Shown here in pieces: positions 9,401 to 18,158 of a stretch of 51,635 nt of DNA. Origin of the DNA: Falsiroseomonas oryzae (GTDB taxonomy: Bacteria > Pseudomonadota > Alphaproteobacteria > Acetobacterales > Acetobacteraceae). The stretch's first letter is position 1; every line of letters begins with the position of its first letter. The stretch is taken from the NCBI RefSeq assembly GCF_027856955.1, contig NZ_JAPSMD010000007.1:1-51635 (forward strand), read 5' to 3'. A program made the position numbers and the translations under genes. The notes beneath the pieces were generated by a model. It worked only from the letters and a program-made list of their open reading frames with translations. It ran no database searches and was not told where the DNA came from.

Positions 9401-10279
9401 TTGGCCATCATCGTCGACGAGACGTCCCGCATCCTGATCCAGGGCATCACCGGCCCCACGGGCCGCAGCTATGCGGAGCGCATGATCCGGGACGGCACGC
9501 CGCTCGTCGGCGGCGTCGCGCCGGGCCGGCAGGGCCAGACGGTCGCGGGCGTTCCCGTCTTCGACAGCGTCGAGGACGCGGTCGCCGCGACCGGCGCAAA
9601 TGCCGCGCTCAGCGCGGTACGCAGCTCACTCGCGATGGGCGCCGCGCTCGAGGCGCTTTCTGCGGGGATCGGGACGCTGGTGGTCTACACCGAGAACGTG
9701 CCGCTGCACGACGCGATCCGGATGCGCGCCTATGCAAGGGCGCGTGGCGCGCGCCTGCTCGGCCCCAACTCGGCGGGGGTGATAAGCCCGGGCAAGGCCA
9801 ACCTCGCCGACCTGAACGCCAACAACCTGCGCCCTGGACGGATCGGCATCGTGTCCAAGAGCGGCACGCTGACCTATGAGGTGATCGACGACCTGCTGGC
9901 CTGTGGCCACGGCCAAAGCAGCGTCGTCTGCATCGGCGGAGACCCCGTGATCGGCACGACCTATGCGGATGTCCTGCCGCTGTTCGAGGCTGATGCCGAG
10001 ACCGACCTGGTGGTGCTGATCGGCGAGCCCGGTGGGCGCCTGGAATACGATGCCGTTGCCGCGCTGCCAGGCATGACAAAGCCCGTCGTCGCCTATATCG
10101 CCGCGCAGAATGCCCCGCCCGAGAAGCGGATGGGCCATGCAGGGGCGATCTACGACGGCGCCGACACCTCGGCGAGCGCCAAGCTCGCGGCCTTCCGCGC
10201 GGCCGGCTACGAGGCCGTCGGGCGCGTGACGGAGGTCGCCTCCGCAGTCAGGCGGGCCTTACGGCGCGCCGCGGCATGA
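9401..10279 (+). CDS. SucD-like CoA ligase alpha subunit
   Basis: Alpha subunit of an acid-CoA ligase, 292 residues, the standard SucD length. The N-terminal CoA-binding Rossmann domain begins RILIQGITGPTGRSYAERMI. The C-terminal domain contains GIVSKSGTLTYEV, and the phospho-His loop is KRMGHAGAIYDG, where the His carries phosphate during catalysis. The start is a TTG at 9401 with GAGGAC upstream; no ATG would preserve the conserved N-terminus. The gap to the beta-subunit gene is 11 bases, and the 3' end overlaps the next gene by 4 bases. It is the partner of the SucC-like protein. Confidence 0.85.
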   Translation: MAIIVDETSRILIQGITGPTGRSYAERMIRDGTPLVGGVAPGRQGQTVAGVPVFDSVEDAVAATGANAALSAVRSSLAMGAALEALSAGIGTLVVYTENVPLHDAIRMRAYARARGARLLGPNSAGVISPGKANLADLNANNLRPGRIGIVSKSGTLTYEVIDDLLACGHGQSSVVCIGGDPVIGTTYADVLPLFEADAETDLVVLIGEPGGRLEYDAVAALPGMTKPVVAYIAAQNAPPEKRMGHAGAIYDGADTSASAKLAAFRAAGYEAVGRVTEVASAVRRALRRAAA

Positions 10280-10614
10280 CCGGGCCGTCGGGGCCACCCG
10301 CCGCCGCGCCGGAGGGAACGCCCTCTGCGATCCTGCACCGTGTCGCGGCCTTCGACACGCCGCTCCTGCGCTTCACCCTCGACGGCAGGCCGATGCAGGC
10401 GCGTCAGGGCGAGAGCGTGCTGGCCGCGATCCTGTGTCACGCCGGCCATCTGCGCCGGCATGAATGCAGCGGCGAGCCGCGCGCCGGCTTCTGCCTCATG
10501 GGCGCTTGCCAGGATTGTTGGGTCTGGTTCGGGCCCGGGGAACGTGGCCGCGCCTGCACGACACCGGTGGCGGACGGGATGCAGGTCTCGACCTCGCCCG
10601 ATCCCCCGGCTTGA
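10276..10614 (+). CDS. (2Fe-2S)-binding small subunit, HcnA/OoxA-like
   Basis: Small ferredoxin-like subunit of 112 residues. It has the (2Fe-2S) Cys spacing of HcnA-type proteins: Cys 73, 78, 81 and 94 in GFCLMGACQDCWVW and RACTTPV, with Arg-Ala-Gly before the first Cys. It starts as ATGA over the SucD stop and ends as TTGA over the next start. Proteins of this kind are the smallest of the three subunits of hydrogen cyanide synthase, opine oxidase and related amine dehydrogenases, passing electrons from the flavins. Here it belongs with the next two genes. Cyanide synthesis is possible but less likely than oxidation of an N-substituted amino acid, given the CoA-catabolism neighbours. Confidence 0.85.
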   Translation: MTGPSGPPAAAPEGTPSAILHRVAAFDTPLLRFTLDGRPMQARQGESVLAAILCHAGHLRRHECSGEPRAGFCLMGACQDCWVWFGPGERGRACTTPVADGMQVSTSPDPPA

Positions 10615-11975
10615 CCAGGGTCGTCGTCGTCGGGGCGGGGCCCGCGGGGATCGCCGCGGCCGATGTGCTGTCCCGCGCCGCGGTCGAGGTCACGCTGATC
10701 GACGAGGCAGAGCGGCCCGGCGGCCAGTATCATCGGGCGCCCGCCTCGGGCCTGCAGCTCGACATGCGCCGGCTGCTGGACGCGGCGCATGCGTCCTACG
10801 CGGCGTTCCACGCGCAGGCGGCGAGCGTCTGCGCCAGGGTGGACTACCGGCCAGCCACCCTTGTCTGGGGTGTGCACGGGCGTGCCGTCCACCTCGCCGC
10901 GCGCGGCTTCGCCCAGTCGGTCGGATACGACGCGCTGGTCCTCGCCACGGGTGCGACCGACCGCGTCATGCCGCTCCCCGGCTGGACGCTGCCGGGCGTC
11001 TTCACCCTCGGCGGTGCGCAGGCGGTGCTGAAGGACCAGGGCTGCCTAATCGGGCGGCGCGTCGTCTTCTGCGGCAGTTCACCGCTGCTCTACCTTGCGG
11101 CCGTCCAGTACCTGCGCGCCGGCGGCAAGGTCGCGGCGGTGATCGACACCACGCGCTTCGCGGAGAAGCTGCGCGCCCTGCCCGACATGCTTGCCGCGCC
11201 GGGCGTGCTGGGCCAGGGGCTGCGGCACATGGCCGCGCTGAAGCGGCGTGGCGTGCCGATCCTGCACGGCGCGACCATCGACGCCTTCGAAGGGAAGGCG
11301 CGGGTGAGCGCGGTCCGCTGCACGTCTCCGGACTCGGCGCCGCTGCGGGTCGCGTGCGACGCGGTGGCCTACGGCCATGGCCTGAGGCCCGAGACGCAGC
11401 TGGCGGAGCTCGCCGGCTGCACGCTGCGCTTCGACCCCGTGCAGCGCGTCCATGTGCCGGAGACCGACCCGGATGGCCGTGCGGGACATGCGATCTATGT
11501 CGCCGGCGATGGCGGCTCCATCGGCGGCGGCCAGGCGGCCGCCGTGTCGGGCCGCCTGGCCGCCGCTGCCGCGCTGCACGATCTCGGCCTCGCCGCCGAT
11601 GTCGACGTCGCGGCCAGTCGGGCCTCGCTGGCGCGGCTGCGGCGCTTCCAGAAAGGCGTGGCGGCGGCGTTCCGCTGGCCGGGCGAGCGGGCCGCGGCGC
11701 TGGACGACGCCGTCATCCTCTGCCGCTGCGAGAACGTCACCGTCGGTGAGGTACGGGCCGCCATCGCGCTTCAGGATGGCGTCGCGGATGTGAACCGCGC
11801 CAAGGCTGCCACCCGCTGCGGCATGGGCCGCTGCCAGGGCCGTTTCTGCGGCGCCGGCCTGGCGGAGGTCGCGGCCGCCTGCGTCGGAGGGCACGACCAC
11901 GGGCGCGACCGGCTGCGCGTCCAGACGCCGATCAAGCCGCTTCCCATGGCCCTCGCCGGCGACCTGTCCCCATGA
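10611..11975 (+). CDS. FAD/NAD(P)-binding oxidoreductase subunit with C-terminal BFD-like (2Fe-2S) domain, HcnB/OoxA-like
   Basis: Flavoprotein of 454 residues, the middle subunit of an HcnABC-type complex. It starts with the dinucleotide-binding fold VVVVGAGPAGIAAADVL and a second nucleotide-binding core near residues 140-160. A late FAD motif reads AIYVAGDGGSIGGGQAA. The C-terminus (about 370-415) carries four cysteines as CRC then CGMGRCQGRFC, the BFD-like (2Fe-2S) arrangement. The start is a TTG at 10611 in a TTGA overlap with the previous gene; longer in-frame starts would lie inside that gene. It ends in an ATGA overlap with the DAO-type subunit. The whole run 10276-13192 is one coupled unit. 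Confidence 0.87.
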   Translation: MTRVVVVGAGPAGIAAADVLSRAAVEVTLIDEAERPGGQYHRAPASGLQLDMRRLLDAAHASYAAFHAQAASVCARVDYRPATLVWGVHGRAVHLAARGFAQSVGYDALVLATGATDRVMPLPGWTLPGVFTLGGAQAVLKDQGCLIGRRVVFCGSSPLLYLAAVQYLRAGGKVAAVIDTTRFAEKLRALPDMLAAPGVLGQGLRHMAALKRRGVPILHGATIDAFEGKARVSAVRCTSPDSAPLRVACDAVAYGHGLRPETQLAELAGCTLRFDPVQRVHVPETDPDGRAGHAIYVAGDGGSIGGGQAAAVSGRLAAAAALHDLGLAADVDVAASRASLARLRRFQKGVAAAFRWPGERAAALDDAVILCRCENVTVGEVRAAIALQDGVADVNRAKAATRCGMGRCQGRFCGAGLAEVAAACVGGHDHGRDRLRVQTPIKPLPMALAGDLSP

Positions 11976-13192
11976 GCGGCACCGATGCCGGGGTCGCGAT
12001 CGTCGGCGGCGGGCTCGTCGGCTGCATGATCGCCTACGCGCTCCGCCAGCGCCGCCGCAGCGTCATCGTGCTGGAGCGCGGGCATGTCGGCGGCGAGTCG
12101 AGCGGCGTGAGCTTCGGCAGCCTGCGCCTGCAGGGCCAGCACGAGGCCGAGCTGCCGCTCGCGCTGCGCGCGCAGGCGCTGTGGGAGACGATCGAGGCCG
12201 AGACCGGCGAGAGCGTCGAGTTCCGCCGGCACGGGCATGTCCATCTCGCGCTCGATGCCGAGCAGCAGGCCCGGCTCGAGCGCAATGCGCGCAACGCCCG
12301 CGCCCACGGGCTGGACGTCACGCTCCTCGATCGCGACGAGGCGCTCGGCCGTTGGCCGTTCCTGGGCGGCCAGGTGGTCGGCGCGTCCTTCTCGACGCGG
12401 GATGCCGTGGTGAACCCGCGGCTCGTCGCCCCCGCTGTCGCCCGCGCGGCGCGGCGTCTCGGCGCCACGATCCAGGAAGGCGTCGAGATCATCGCCGCCG
12501 AGCATGACGGCGTCCGCTTCCGCTTGCACGGCAGGACGGCCGACGGCGCGGTCCGGAGCGTGACCGCCGAGACCCTGGTCAATGCCGCCGGTGCCTGGGC
12601 CGGCACGCTGGCCGCATGGTTCGGCGAGACGATCCCGCTCTTCCCCGCCGGCCCGGCCGAACTGGTGACGGAGCCGATCCCGGCCTTCGTCGCGCCGGTC
12701 ATGCATGTCGTGGACGGCAGCATCCTGTTCCGTCAGACGGAGCGCGGCAACGTCGTGATCGGCGGGCATCCGCGGATGCGAGTCGATGCCGCGACGCGGA
12801 CGGCGCGCGTGCCGCCGGACAAGATCCTGACGAACCTGGCCCGGCTGGTCGCGCTGGTGCCGCGGCTGCGCGCCCATCAGGTGATCCGCAGCTGGACGGG
12901 CATCGAGGGCTATGTCGAGGACATGATGCCTGTCCTCGGGCCGAGCATCTCGACGCCGGGGCTGTTCCATGCCTGCGCCTTCAGCGGGCACGGGCTTCAG
13001 CTCGGCCCCGCGGCCGCGGCCGCGATCGCCGAGCTGATCGTCGAGGGGACCACGACGATGCCCATCGCCCCCTTCGACATCCGGCGGTTCTATGTGTCGG
13101 GGCAGCCGCGCACGCTGTCGCTGGCGGAGGAGTTCCAGCCCGACGTCCTGGCCCAGGCCGCGCCGCCGTCCCGCGCGCGGCCATCATCGTGA
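11972..13192 (+). CDS. FAD-dependent oxidoreductase, DAO family (HcnC/OoxB-like)
   Basis: Flavin subunit of 406 residues in the D-amino acid oxidase/glycine oxidase/sarcosine oxidase family. The N-terminal FAD motif is VAIVGGGLVGCMIAYAL, ESSGVSFGSLR follows at about residue 45, and the late region LFHACAFSGHGLQLGP is the family's FAD-binding C-terminal motif. It probably holds the substrate-oxidizing site of the three-subunit complex, removing hydride from an amino acid or secondary amine. As the last gene of the 7332-13192 operon, it suggests a pathway in which an amine is oxidized and the carbon skeleton is activated by the SucCD-like ligase. The stop is 13 bases from a convergent gene end. 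Confidence 0.87.
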   Translation: MSGTDAGVAIVGGGLVGCMIAYALRQRRRSVIVLERGHVGGESSGVSFGSLRLQGQHEAELPLALRAQALWETIEAETGESVEFRRHGHVHLALDAEQQARLERNARNARAHGLDVTLLDRDEALGRWPFLGGQVVGASFSTRDAVVNPRLVAPAVARAARRLGATIQEGVEIIAAEHDGVRFRLHGRTADGAVRSVTAETLVNAAGAWAGTLAAWFGETIPLFPAGPAELVTEPIPAFVAPVMHVVDGSILFRQTERGNVVIGGHPRMRVDAATRTARVPPDKILTNLARLVALVPRLRAHQVIRSWTGIEGYVEDMMPVLGPSISTPGLFHACAFSGHGLQLGPAAAAAIAELIVEGTTTMPIAPFDIRRFYVSGQPRTLSLAEEFQPDVLAQAAPPSRARPSS

Positions 13193-13205
13193 GCGGACCG
13201 CGACC

Positions 13206-14840
13206 CTACACCCAGCCGCCGGTCACGCGGTCCCAGCTGCCGGCGCGCAGATCCGTCTTCCCTGCGACGAGATCCGGCTTGCGCACCTTGCCGCTCGTCG
13301 AGCGCGGCAGGGGCCCCGTCCGGTACTCGATGAAGCGCGGCACCTTGAAGGGCGCCAGGCGCTGGCTGCACTGCGCGATGATCCGCTCGGGCGGGAGGTC
13401 CTCGATGCCGCGGCCGTCGTGCAGGACGACACAGGCCTTGACCTCCTCGCCGCGCAGGTCGTCCGGCACGGGGATCGCCGCGGCCTCCGCGATGCCGGGG
13501 ATCGCCAGCAGCGCGGCCTCGACCTCGGTGGCCGAGATGTTCTCGCCCGCGCGCCGGATCATTTCCTTGATGCGGCCCTGGATGGTGACGAAGCCATCGG
13601 CGTCCTGGACGGCCAGGTCGCCCGTGCGGAACCAGTCGCCGTGGAAGGCGGCCGCCGTCGCGTCCGGCTTGTTGTGGTAGCCGAGGAGGATGCCCGGCCC
13701 CCGGATGAGCAGTTCGCCGCTCGCGCCGGGTGGCAGGGTCTGCCCGTCCGGCCCGGCGATGCGGACCTCCCGGAACGGACCGGCGATGCCGCAGGAACCC
13801 GACCCGACCATCTCCGCGGCCTCGATCGGCATGATGAGGCCGACCCCGATCTCGGTCATCCCGAAGGCGGCGCGGGCGGGGAAGCGGAAGCGGCGCTCGA
13901 GCTCGGCGTGCAGCTCGCGGCGGTGGATGGCCAGGTTGCCGCGCCTGAGACAGGGCAAGGCCTCGTCGGCGCGCTCCGGCATCTGCGTCATCACGTCCAT
14001 CGGGAACCAGCAGAAATCGATCTGATAATCCCGCAGCCAGTCGCAGAAGCGCGTCAGGCTGAGATAGGGCGCGACATACATCGCCGCGCCGTGGAAGAAG
14101 GCCATCAGCATCAGCCATTGCGGCGTCATGTAGAAGAACGGGTTCGGCGAGAGGATGCGCCCGTACCGCATGCCGTCGCTGGCGGCATAGGCCTTCGCGC
14201 AGGTCAGCCAGTAGCGGTGCGTCAGCAGGCAGCCTTTCGGCCAGCCTGTCGTGCCCGAGGTGTACTGGATGTTCAGCACGTCATCGAGGCTGGGCGGCGT
14301 GACGGGGCGGAACGCCCGCGGGGAGCGGTCCACCAGCTTCTGCCAGCCCTGGTGGCCCGCCGGTCTCGACGGGCCGACGACGATGGTGTTCGCGAGCGGC
14401 GTCTCCAGCGGCTCCATCCCGTCGAGCAGCGGCAGGAAATCCTGGTGGATCACGAGATGCCGCGCACCGCTGTCCGACAGGACGTAGCGGAGCTCATGCG
14501 CGGTGTAGCGGATGTTGACCGGCACCATCACCGCGCCGAGGCTCGCCAGCGCCAGCCAGGTGACGGGCATCTCCGGCACGTTCGCCAGCATCACGCCGAC
14601 ATGGCTCCCGCGGTTGACGCCTAAGGCGGACAGTCCGCTGGCCAAACGGCGTACGCGATCGAGCAGGTGCGCATAGGAGAACCGCTCGCCGCTTTCGATG
14701 AAGTGCAGGGCGAGCGCGTCGGGCGTGGCCGCCGCGGCGGACTCCAGAAGGGCGATGACGCTGGGCGGAAGCGGCTCGGCTTCGATCTGGCGGTAGCGCG
14801 CTCGGGCGGGAGCCAGCCAATCGAACGTCGTGCCCACCAT
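13206..14840 (-). CDS. AMP-dependent acyl-CoA synthetase/ligase
   Basis: ANL-superfamily enzyme of 544 residues that activates a carboxylic acid with ATP to an acyl-adenylate and then an acyl-CoA. It has the P-loop-like A3 motif IQYTSGTTGWPKG, the A5 region GMTEIGVG, the A8 hinge RTGDLAVQDADGFV then GRIKEMI, and the A10 catalytic Lys in STSGKVRKPDLV. ATG 14840 was chosen for length and a purine-rich site GAAGGTGG upstream. It is convergent with the DAO-subunit gene and divergent from the Rossmann-fold gene. The substrate is unknown; a short or aromatic acid feeding the local enoyl-CoA hydratases is plausible. Confidence 0.9.
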   Translation of the reverse strand: MVGTTFDWLAPARARYRQIEAEPLPPSVIALLESAAAATPDALALHFIESGERFSYAHLLDRVRRLASGLSALGVNRGSHVGVMLANVPEMPVTWLALASLGAVMVPVNIRYTAHELRYVLSDSGARHLVIHQDFLPLLDGMEPLETPLANTIVVGPSRPAGHQGWQKLVDRSPRAFRPVTPPSLDDVLNIQYTSGTTGWPKGCLLTHRYWLTCAKAYAASDGMRYGRILSPNPFFYMTPQWLMLMAFFHGAAMYVAPYLSLTRFCDWLRDYQIDFCWFPMDVMTQMPERADEALPCLRRGNLAIHRRELHAELERRFRFPARAAFGMTEIGVGLIMPIEAAEMVGSGSCGIAGPFREVRIAGPDGQTLPPGASGELLIRGPGILLGYHNKPDATAAAFHGDWFRTGDLAVQDADGFVTIQGRIKEMIRRAGENISATEVEAALLAIPGIAEAAAIPVPDDLRGEEVKACVVLHDGRGIEDLPPERIIAQCSQRLAPFKVPRFIEYRTGPLPRSTSGKVRKPDLVAGKTDLRAGSWDRVTGGWV

Positions 14841-14989
14841 TGCCACCTTCCGGTGCGCTGGCGCCGACAGGCGCGCCACAGCCGATCCGCATGATGCGGG
14901 ACGAGTGTGCCATGTCAACTTCCCTGTCGCACGCCGCTACCCAGCCTGCCACCATGCCCGCGGGAGCCATGGAACGGAGACAGAGCAAC

Positions 14990-16072
14990 ATGGCGGCGGT
15001 CGACATCGTCATCTGCGGCACGGGCAGCTTCGCCGCACGCATCCTGTTCGATCTCGCCGCCACGGCGCCCCGGCCGGTGTCGGTCGCGGTGGTCGGGCGG
15101 AACCGCGACCGTCTCGCCTGGCTGCGGACCGCGGCCAATGCGCGCGCCGCCCTGTTCGGCTCCGGCGCGCGGGTCGCCGAGTACTGCCTGCCGGACCTCA
15201 CGACCGAGTCCGTCGGGCCGCTGCTGGCCGAGCTGCGTCCTTCCGTGGTTGCGAACACCGCCTCGGTGCAGGGCGGCCGCGTCGCGATCGATCGTCCCGA
15301 TGCCTGGACGAGGCTGGTGCAGGAGGCGGGGTTGGCCTGCACCGCCCTGCTCCAGGCGCGCATCTCCCACGACATCGCGCGCGCGGTCGCGCAACTCGCG
15401 CCAACGGCGACCTTCGTCAACTGCTGCTATCCGGATGTCGTCAACCCGATGCTGAAGGGCGCCGGGCTGCCGATCGCCTGCGGGATCGGGAACGTCGCGA
15501 TCCTCGCGCATGCCTTCGCCGGCCTGCTCGGGCCGGGCCATCCACGCCTTCACCTCCTGGCCCAGCATGCCGCGCTGTCGGCCTTCCGGCGCCCGGCCGC
15601 GCAGCGGAGCGGCGTCGCGCCGCTGCGCCTCTGGATCGACGGTATCGAGATCGGGGATGTCTTCGAGCGCTTCGCCGCCGTGAAGCTGGCGCCCGAGCCG
15701 GTGATCGACGTGTCCGGCGCCTCCGGCGTGCCGCTCTTCCTCGCGCTCGCAGCCGGCGCGGAGTGGTCGGGCCATGTGCCCGGGCCGAACGGGTTGACGG
15801 GCGGATATCCGGTTCGGCTGGTCGGAAGGCGGATCTCGCTCGACCTCCCGCCGGGCGTGACCGAGGAGGAGGCGATCGCCTGGAACCGGCGCTTCGAAGC
15901 GGAGAACGGGATCATCGTCGGATCCGACGGCGTTGTGCGCTACGTCGGACGCGTGGAGGCTGCGCTGCGCGCCGTCAGCCCCGACCTCGCCGCGGGCTTC
16001 TCGATGTCGTCCTTCGACGCGGCCTATAGCGCGATGGCGGCGGTGCGGGCGCGATTGCTGGCCGCGGCATAG
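14990..16072 (+). CDS. Rossmann-fold NAD(P)-dependent dehydrogenase-like protein
   Basis: I do not recognise a specific family for this 360-residue protein. The N-terminus VDIVICGTGSFAARILFDLA is a nucleotide-binding fold (GxGxxA) resembling saccharopine-, opine- or homoserine-dehydrogenase-like proteins. A second region, FVNCCYPDVVNPMLKGAGL followed by CGIGNVAILAHAF, looks like an active-site crossover between the cofactor and catalytic domains. I chose ATG 14990 because the fold begins immediately; ATG 14969 would add only seven residues. It stands between the divergent acyl-CoA ligase and the second enoyl-CoA hydratase. It could reduce or oxidize an imine or keto acid linked to the amine-oxidizing complex. 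Function is unproven. Confidence 0.6.
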   Translation: MAAVDIVICGTGSFAARILFDLAATAPRPVSVAVVGRNRDRLAWLRTAANARAALFGSGARVAEYCLPDLTTESVGPLLAELRPSVVANTASVQGGRVAIDRPDAWTRLVQEAGLACTALLQARISHDIARAVAQLAPTATFVNCCYPDVVNPMLKGAGLPIACGIGNVAILAHAFAGLLGPGHPRLHLLAQHAALSAFRRPAAQRSGVAPLRLWIDGIEIGDVFERFAAVKLAPEPVIDVSGASGVPLFLALAAGAEWSGHVPGPNGLTGGYPVRLVGRRISLDLPPGVTEEEAIAWNRRFEAENGIIVGSDGVVRYVGRVEAALRAVSPDLAAGFSMSSFDAAYSAMAAVRARLLAAA

Positions 16073-16243
16073 CTCCGGCGTTGCGACCGTCCGGCGGATG
16101 AGTTCCGATTGACAATGGCCCGGCGGTTCCAGCACCCTTCGGGTCCAAGTATTCCATGCCGATACCGACGCTCGATAGCTGGTAGAAGGGCTGGGGGTCG
16201 ATCGACGGGTTGAGACTGTTTCACCATCTCCGTGGGAGGCACC

Positions 16244-17044
16244 GTGTCCGACAGCGCCCGCACCGACCTCATTCGGTACGAATGCCAGGATCGGATCGCG
16301 ACCATCACCTTCAACCGTCCGGAGAAGCTTAACGCCTTCGACGACGGCATGGTGATGCGGATGGCGGAGGTGCTGCACGGCTTCGACATCGATCCCGACG
16401 CCGACGTGGCCGTGCTGCGCGGCGAGGGGCGTGCCTTCTGCAGCGGTGCGGACGTCCACCAGCGCCAGCTTCGGCCGGAAGCCGAGATGAAGAAGCATGG
16501 CGGCCCGCAGGGATGGGGCGCGCACAGCGCCGAACTCTTCGTCCGCTCCATCAACTGGAAGCCGGTCATCACCGCACCGCACGGCTTCGCCGTCGGGCTC
16601 GGCCTCGCGATGGTGCTGGAGAGCGACATCATCGTCGCCGAGGCCGGCACGAAGTTCCAGGTCGCGGAGACCGTGCGCGGCCTCTCCGGCGTGCGCCACT
16701 GGGCGCTGCTGGCCTATCGCGGCCTGCGGTCCTTCGCGACCGAGGTCACGATCACCGGCCGCTTCTTCACGGCCGAGGAGGCTGCGGCCGCCGGCGTGGT
16801 CGACCGTGTCGCGCCGCCGGGCGAGCACCTGGAGCAGGCCTATGCCATGGCCCGCGCGATCGCCGGGAACCCGCCGCTGAGCGTCCGCGCCACTGTGCGT
16901 GCGCGGCGCTGGTACATGGAGCAGGCCGAGCGCGAGGCGTATCTGCAGACCAATCCGCTGCAGCTGCACCTGACCGAGGACTTCAAGGAGAGCGCGCGCG
17001 CCTTCGCCGAAAAACGGAAACTAGGCCCGTTCAAGGGCCGATGA
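16244..17044 (+). CDS. Enoyl-CoA hydratase/isomerase family protein
   Basis: Crotonase-fold enzyme of 266 residues. It has ATITFNRPEKLNAF, the first oxyanion-hole segment GRAFCSGADVHQRQ, and the second at APHGFAVGLGLAMVLESDIIVA. The next segment FQVAETVRGLSGVRHW keeps a Glu where hydratases have a catalytic one, so genuine hydratase activity is possible. GTG 16244 is preferred to GTG 16232 because GGGAGG at 16234-16239 lies just upstream. A TTGACA at 16109-16114 lies in the leader but has no clear -10 at normal spacing. It precedes an ABC importer gene by 67 bases and may be cotranscribed with it. Confidence 0.85.
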   Translation: MSDSARTDLIRYECQDRIATITFNRPEKLNAFDDGMVMRMAEVLHGFDIDPDADVAVLRGEGRAFCSGADVHQRQLRPEAEMKKHGGPQGWGAHSAELFVRSINWKPVITAPHGFAVGLGLAMVLESDIIVAEAGTKFQVAETVRGLSGVRHWALLAYRGLRSFATEVTITGRFFTAEEAAAAGVVDRVAPPGEHLEQAYAMARAIAGNPPLSVRATVRARRWYMEQAEREAYLQTNPLQLHLTEDFKESARAFAEKRKLGPFKGR

Positions 17045-17111
17045 CGGTGCGGGGCCACGCACGCCTGAGTGAGGACCGAAACGCGTCACGTCACGGGAGA
17101 GGACAAGACCG

Positions 17112-18158
17112 ATGAAGACCGGATTTCCTGCACACGCGTCACTGCGACGCAGGTCGCTGCTGGCGGGAGCGGCCCTGGCCGCGGCGGCGCCGCTGCTCAG
17201 GGCCTCGCCGGCGAGCGCCCAGAGCGACCCGGCCGTGGTCGCCGCCGCAAGGCGGGAAGGCAGCGTGAGCCTCTACACGTCCGCCTCCACCGGTCCTTCC
17301 AACGCGATCGCCGAGGCGTTCCGGCGGAAATACGGGATCGCCGTCACGGTCTACCGCGCGGGCTCCGCCGACATCGCCACGCGTGTGCAGACCGAGGAAT
17401 CCGCCAACCGGCCGCAGGCGGACGCCCTCATCATCGAGGAGCCGGCGCTCAGCCTGCTCCGCCCCTTCCTCGCCACCTACGACTCGCCTGAGCGCGCCGC
17501 CATCCCGGCCGACTACAAGGAGCCGATGTCGACGCTGATCCGGATGTACGTGGCGCAGATCGGCTGGAACACCAGGGCGGTGACCGCGGCCAACGCCCCC
17601 AAGGACTGGACCGACCTGCTCGAGCCGCGATGGAGGGGGCGATTCGGCTCGCTCGATCCCCGCGTCACGGCCACGACGCTCGCCTGGCAGGTGATGGTCA
17701 ACAATCTTTACGGGCCGACCTTCCTGCAGCGCTTCGGCGCCAACCGGCCCAAGCTCTACGCGAGCACCAACGCCATGACGCAGGCCATCGTCTCCGGCGA
17801 GATCGACCTCGGCCTGACGAATTCCTTCGGCGTCATCCAGATGGCGGAGACCGGCGCGCCCATGGCCGGCGTCATCCCGAGGCACACGGTGCTCTTCGGC
17901 GGCAACGTGGCCGTCTTCGCCAGGGCGCCGCGGCCGAATGCGGCGCGGCTGTTCTGCGACTTCGCCTGCTCGGCGGAAGGCCAGACGGTCATCAACGTCG
18001 CCGGCGCCACCATACCCACCCATCCCCAGGCCTCTGCGCCGCAGGCCGGCAACCTGGCTGAGATGGGCCGCGTCCACACCTTCGTCCAGCCGAACTACGC
18101 GCAGCTCATCGCCGACACGCCCCGGCTCCTCGCGGAATGGGAGCGGCACGTCCGATGA
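17112..18158 (+). CDS. ABC transporter extracellular solute-binding protein, Fbp/Pot-like
   Basis: Periplasmic binding protein of 348 residues with a Tat-type signal (LRRRSLLAGAALAAAAPLL, likely cut after ASA near residue 37). The mature part begins DPAVVAAARREGSVSLYTSA, the usual opening of family 1 iron/thiamine/2-aminoethylphosphonate-type binding proteins, and contains a KDWTDLLEPRWRGRFG segment typical of FbpA relatives. It overlaps the permease start by ATGA. The ligand need not be iron: within this catabolic region an organic acid, amine or phosphonate is equally likely. GAGAGGA precedes the ATG. Confidence 0.87.
   Translation: MKTGFPAHASLRRRSLLAGAALAAAAPLLRASPASAQSDPAVVAAARREGSVSLYTSASTGPSNAIAEAFRRKYGIAVTVYRAGSADIATRVQTEESANRPQADALIIEEPALSLLRPFLATYDSPERAAIPADYKEPMSTLIRMYVAQIGWNTRAVTAANAPKDWTDLLEPRWRGRFGSLDPRVTATTLAWQVMVNNLYGPTFLQRFGANRPKLYASTNAMTQAIVSGEIDLGLTNSFGVIQMAETGAPMAGVIPRHTVLFGGNVAVFARAPRPNAARLFCDFACSAEGQTVINVAGATIPTHPQASAPQAGNLAEMGRVHTFVQPNYAQLIADTPRLLAEWERHVR

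Noticed and set aside
8259-10279. Calling these the housekeeping sucCD
   Set aside because: They lie in a catabolic operon without TCA genes and the beta subunit is shorter and divergent; likely a specialised paralogue.
10276-13192. Calling these genes hcnABC (hydrogen cyanide synthase)
   Set aside because: The subunit architecture fits equally opine oxidase and other amine dehydrogenases, and the operon context is CoA-linked catabolism; symbols were withheld.
16109-16146. Promoter for the enoyl-CoA hydratase at 16244 based on TTGACA at 16109
   Set aside because: No acceptable -10 hexamer at 16-19 bases; kept only as a remark.
14915-16969. Long minus-strand open frame opposite the Rossmann-fold and enoyl-CoA hydratase genes
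   Set aside because: No recognisable domain and the opposite strand is clearly coding.
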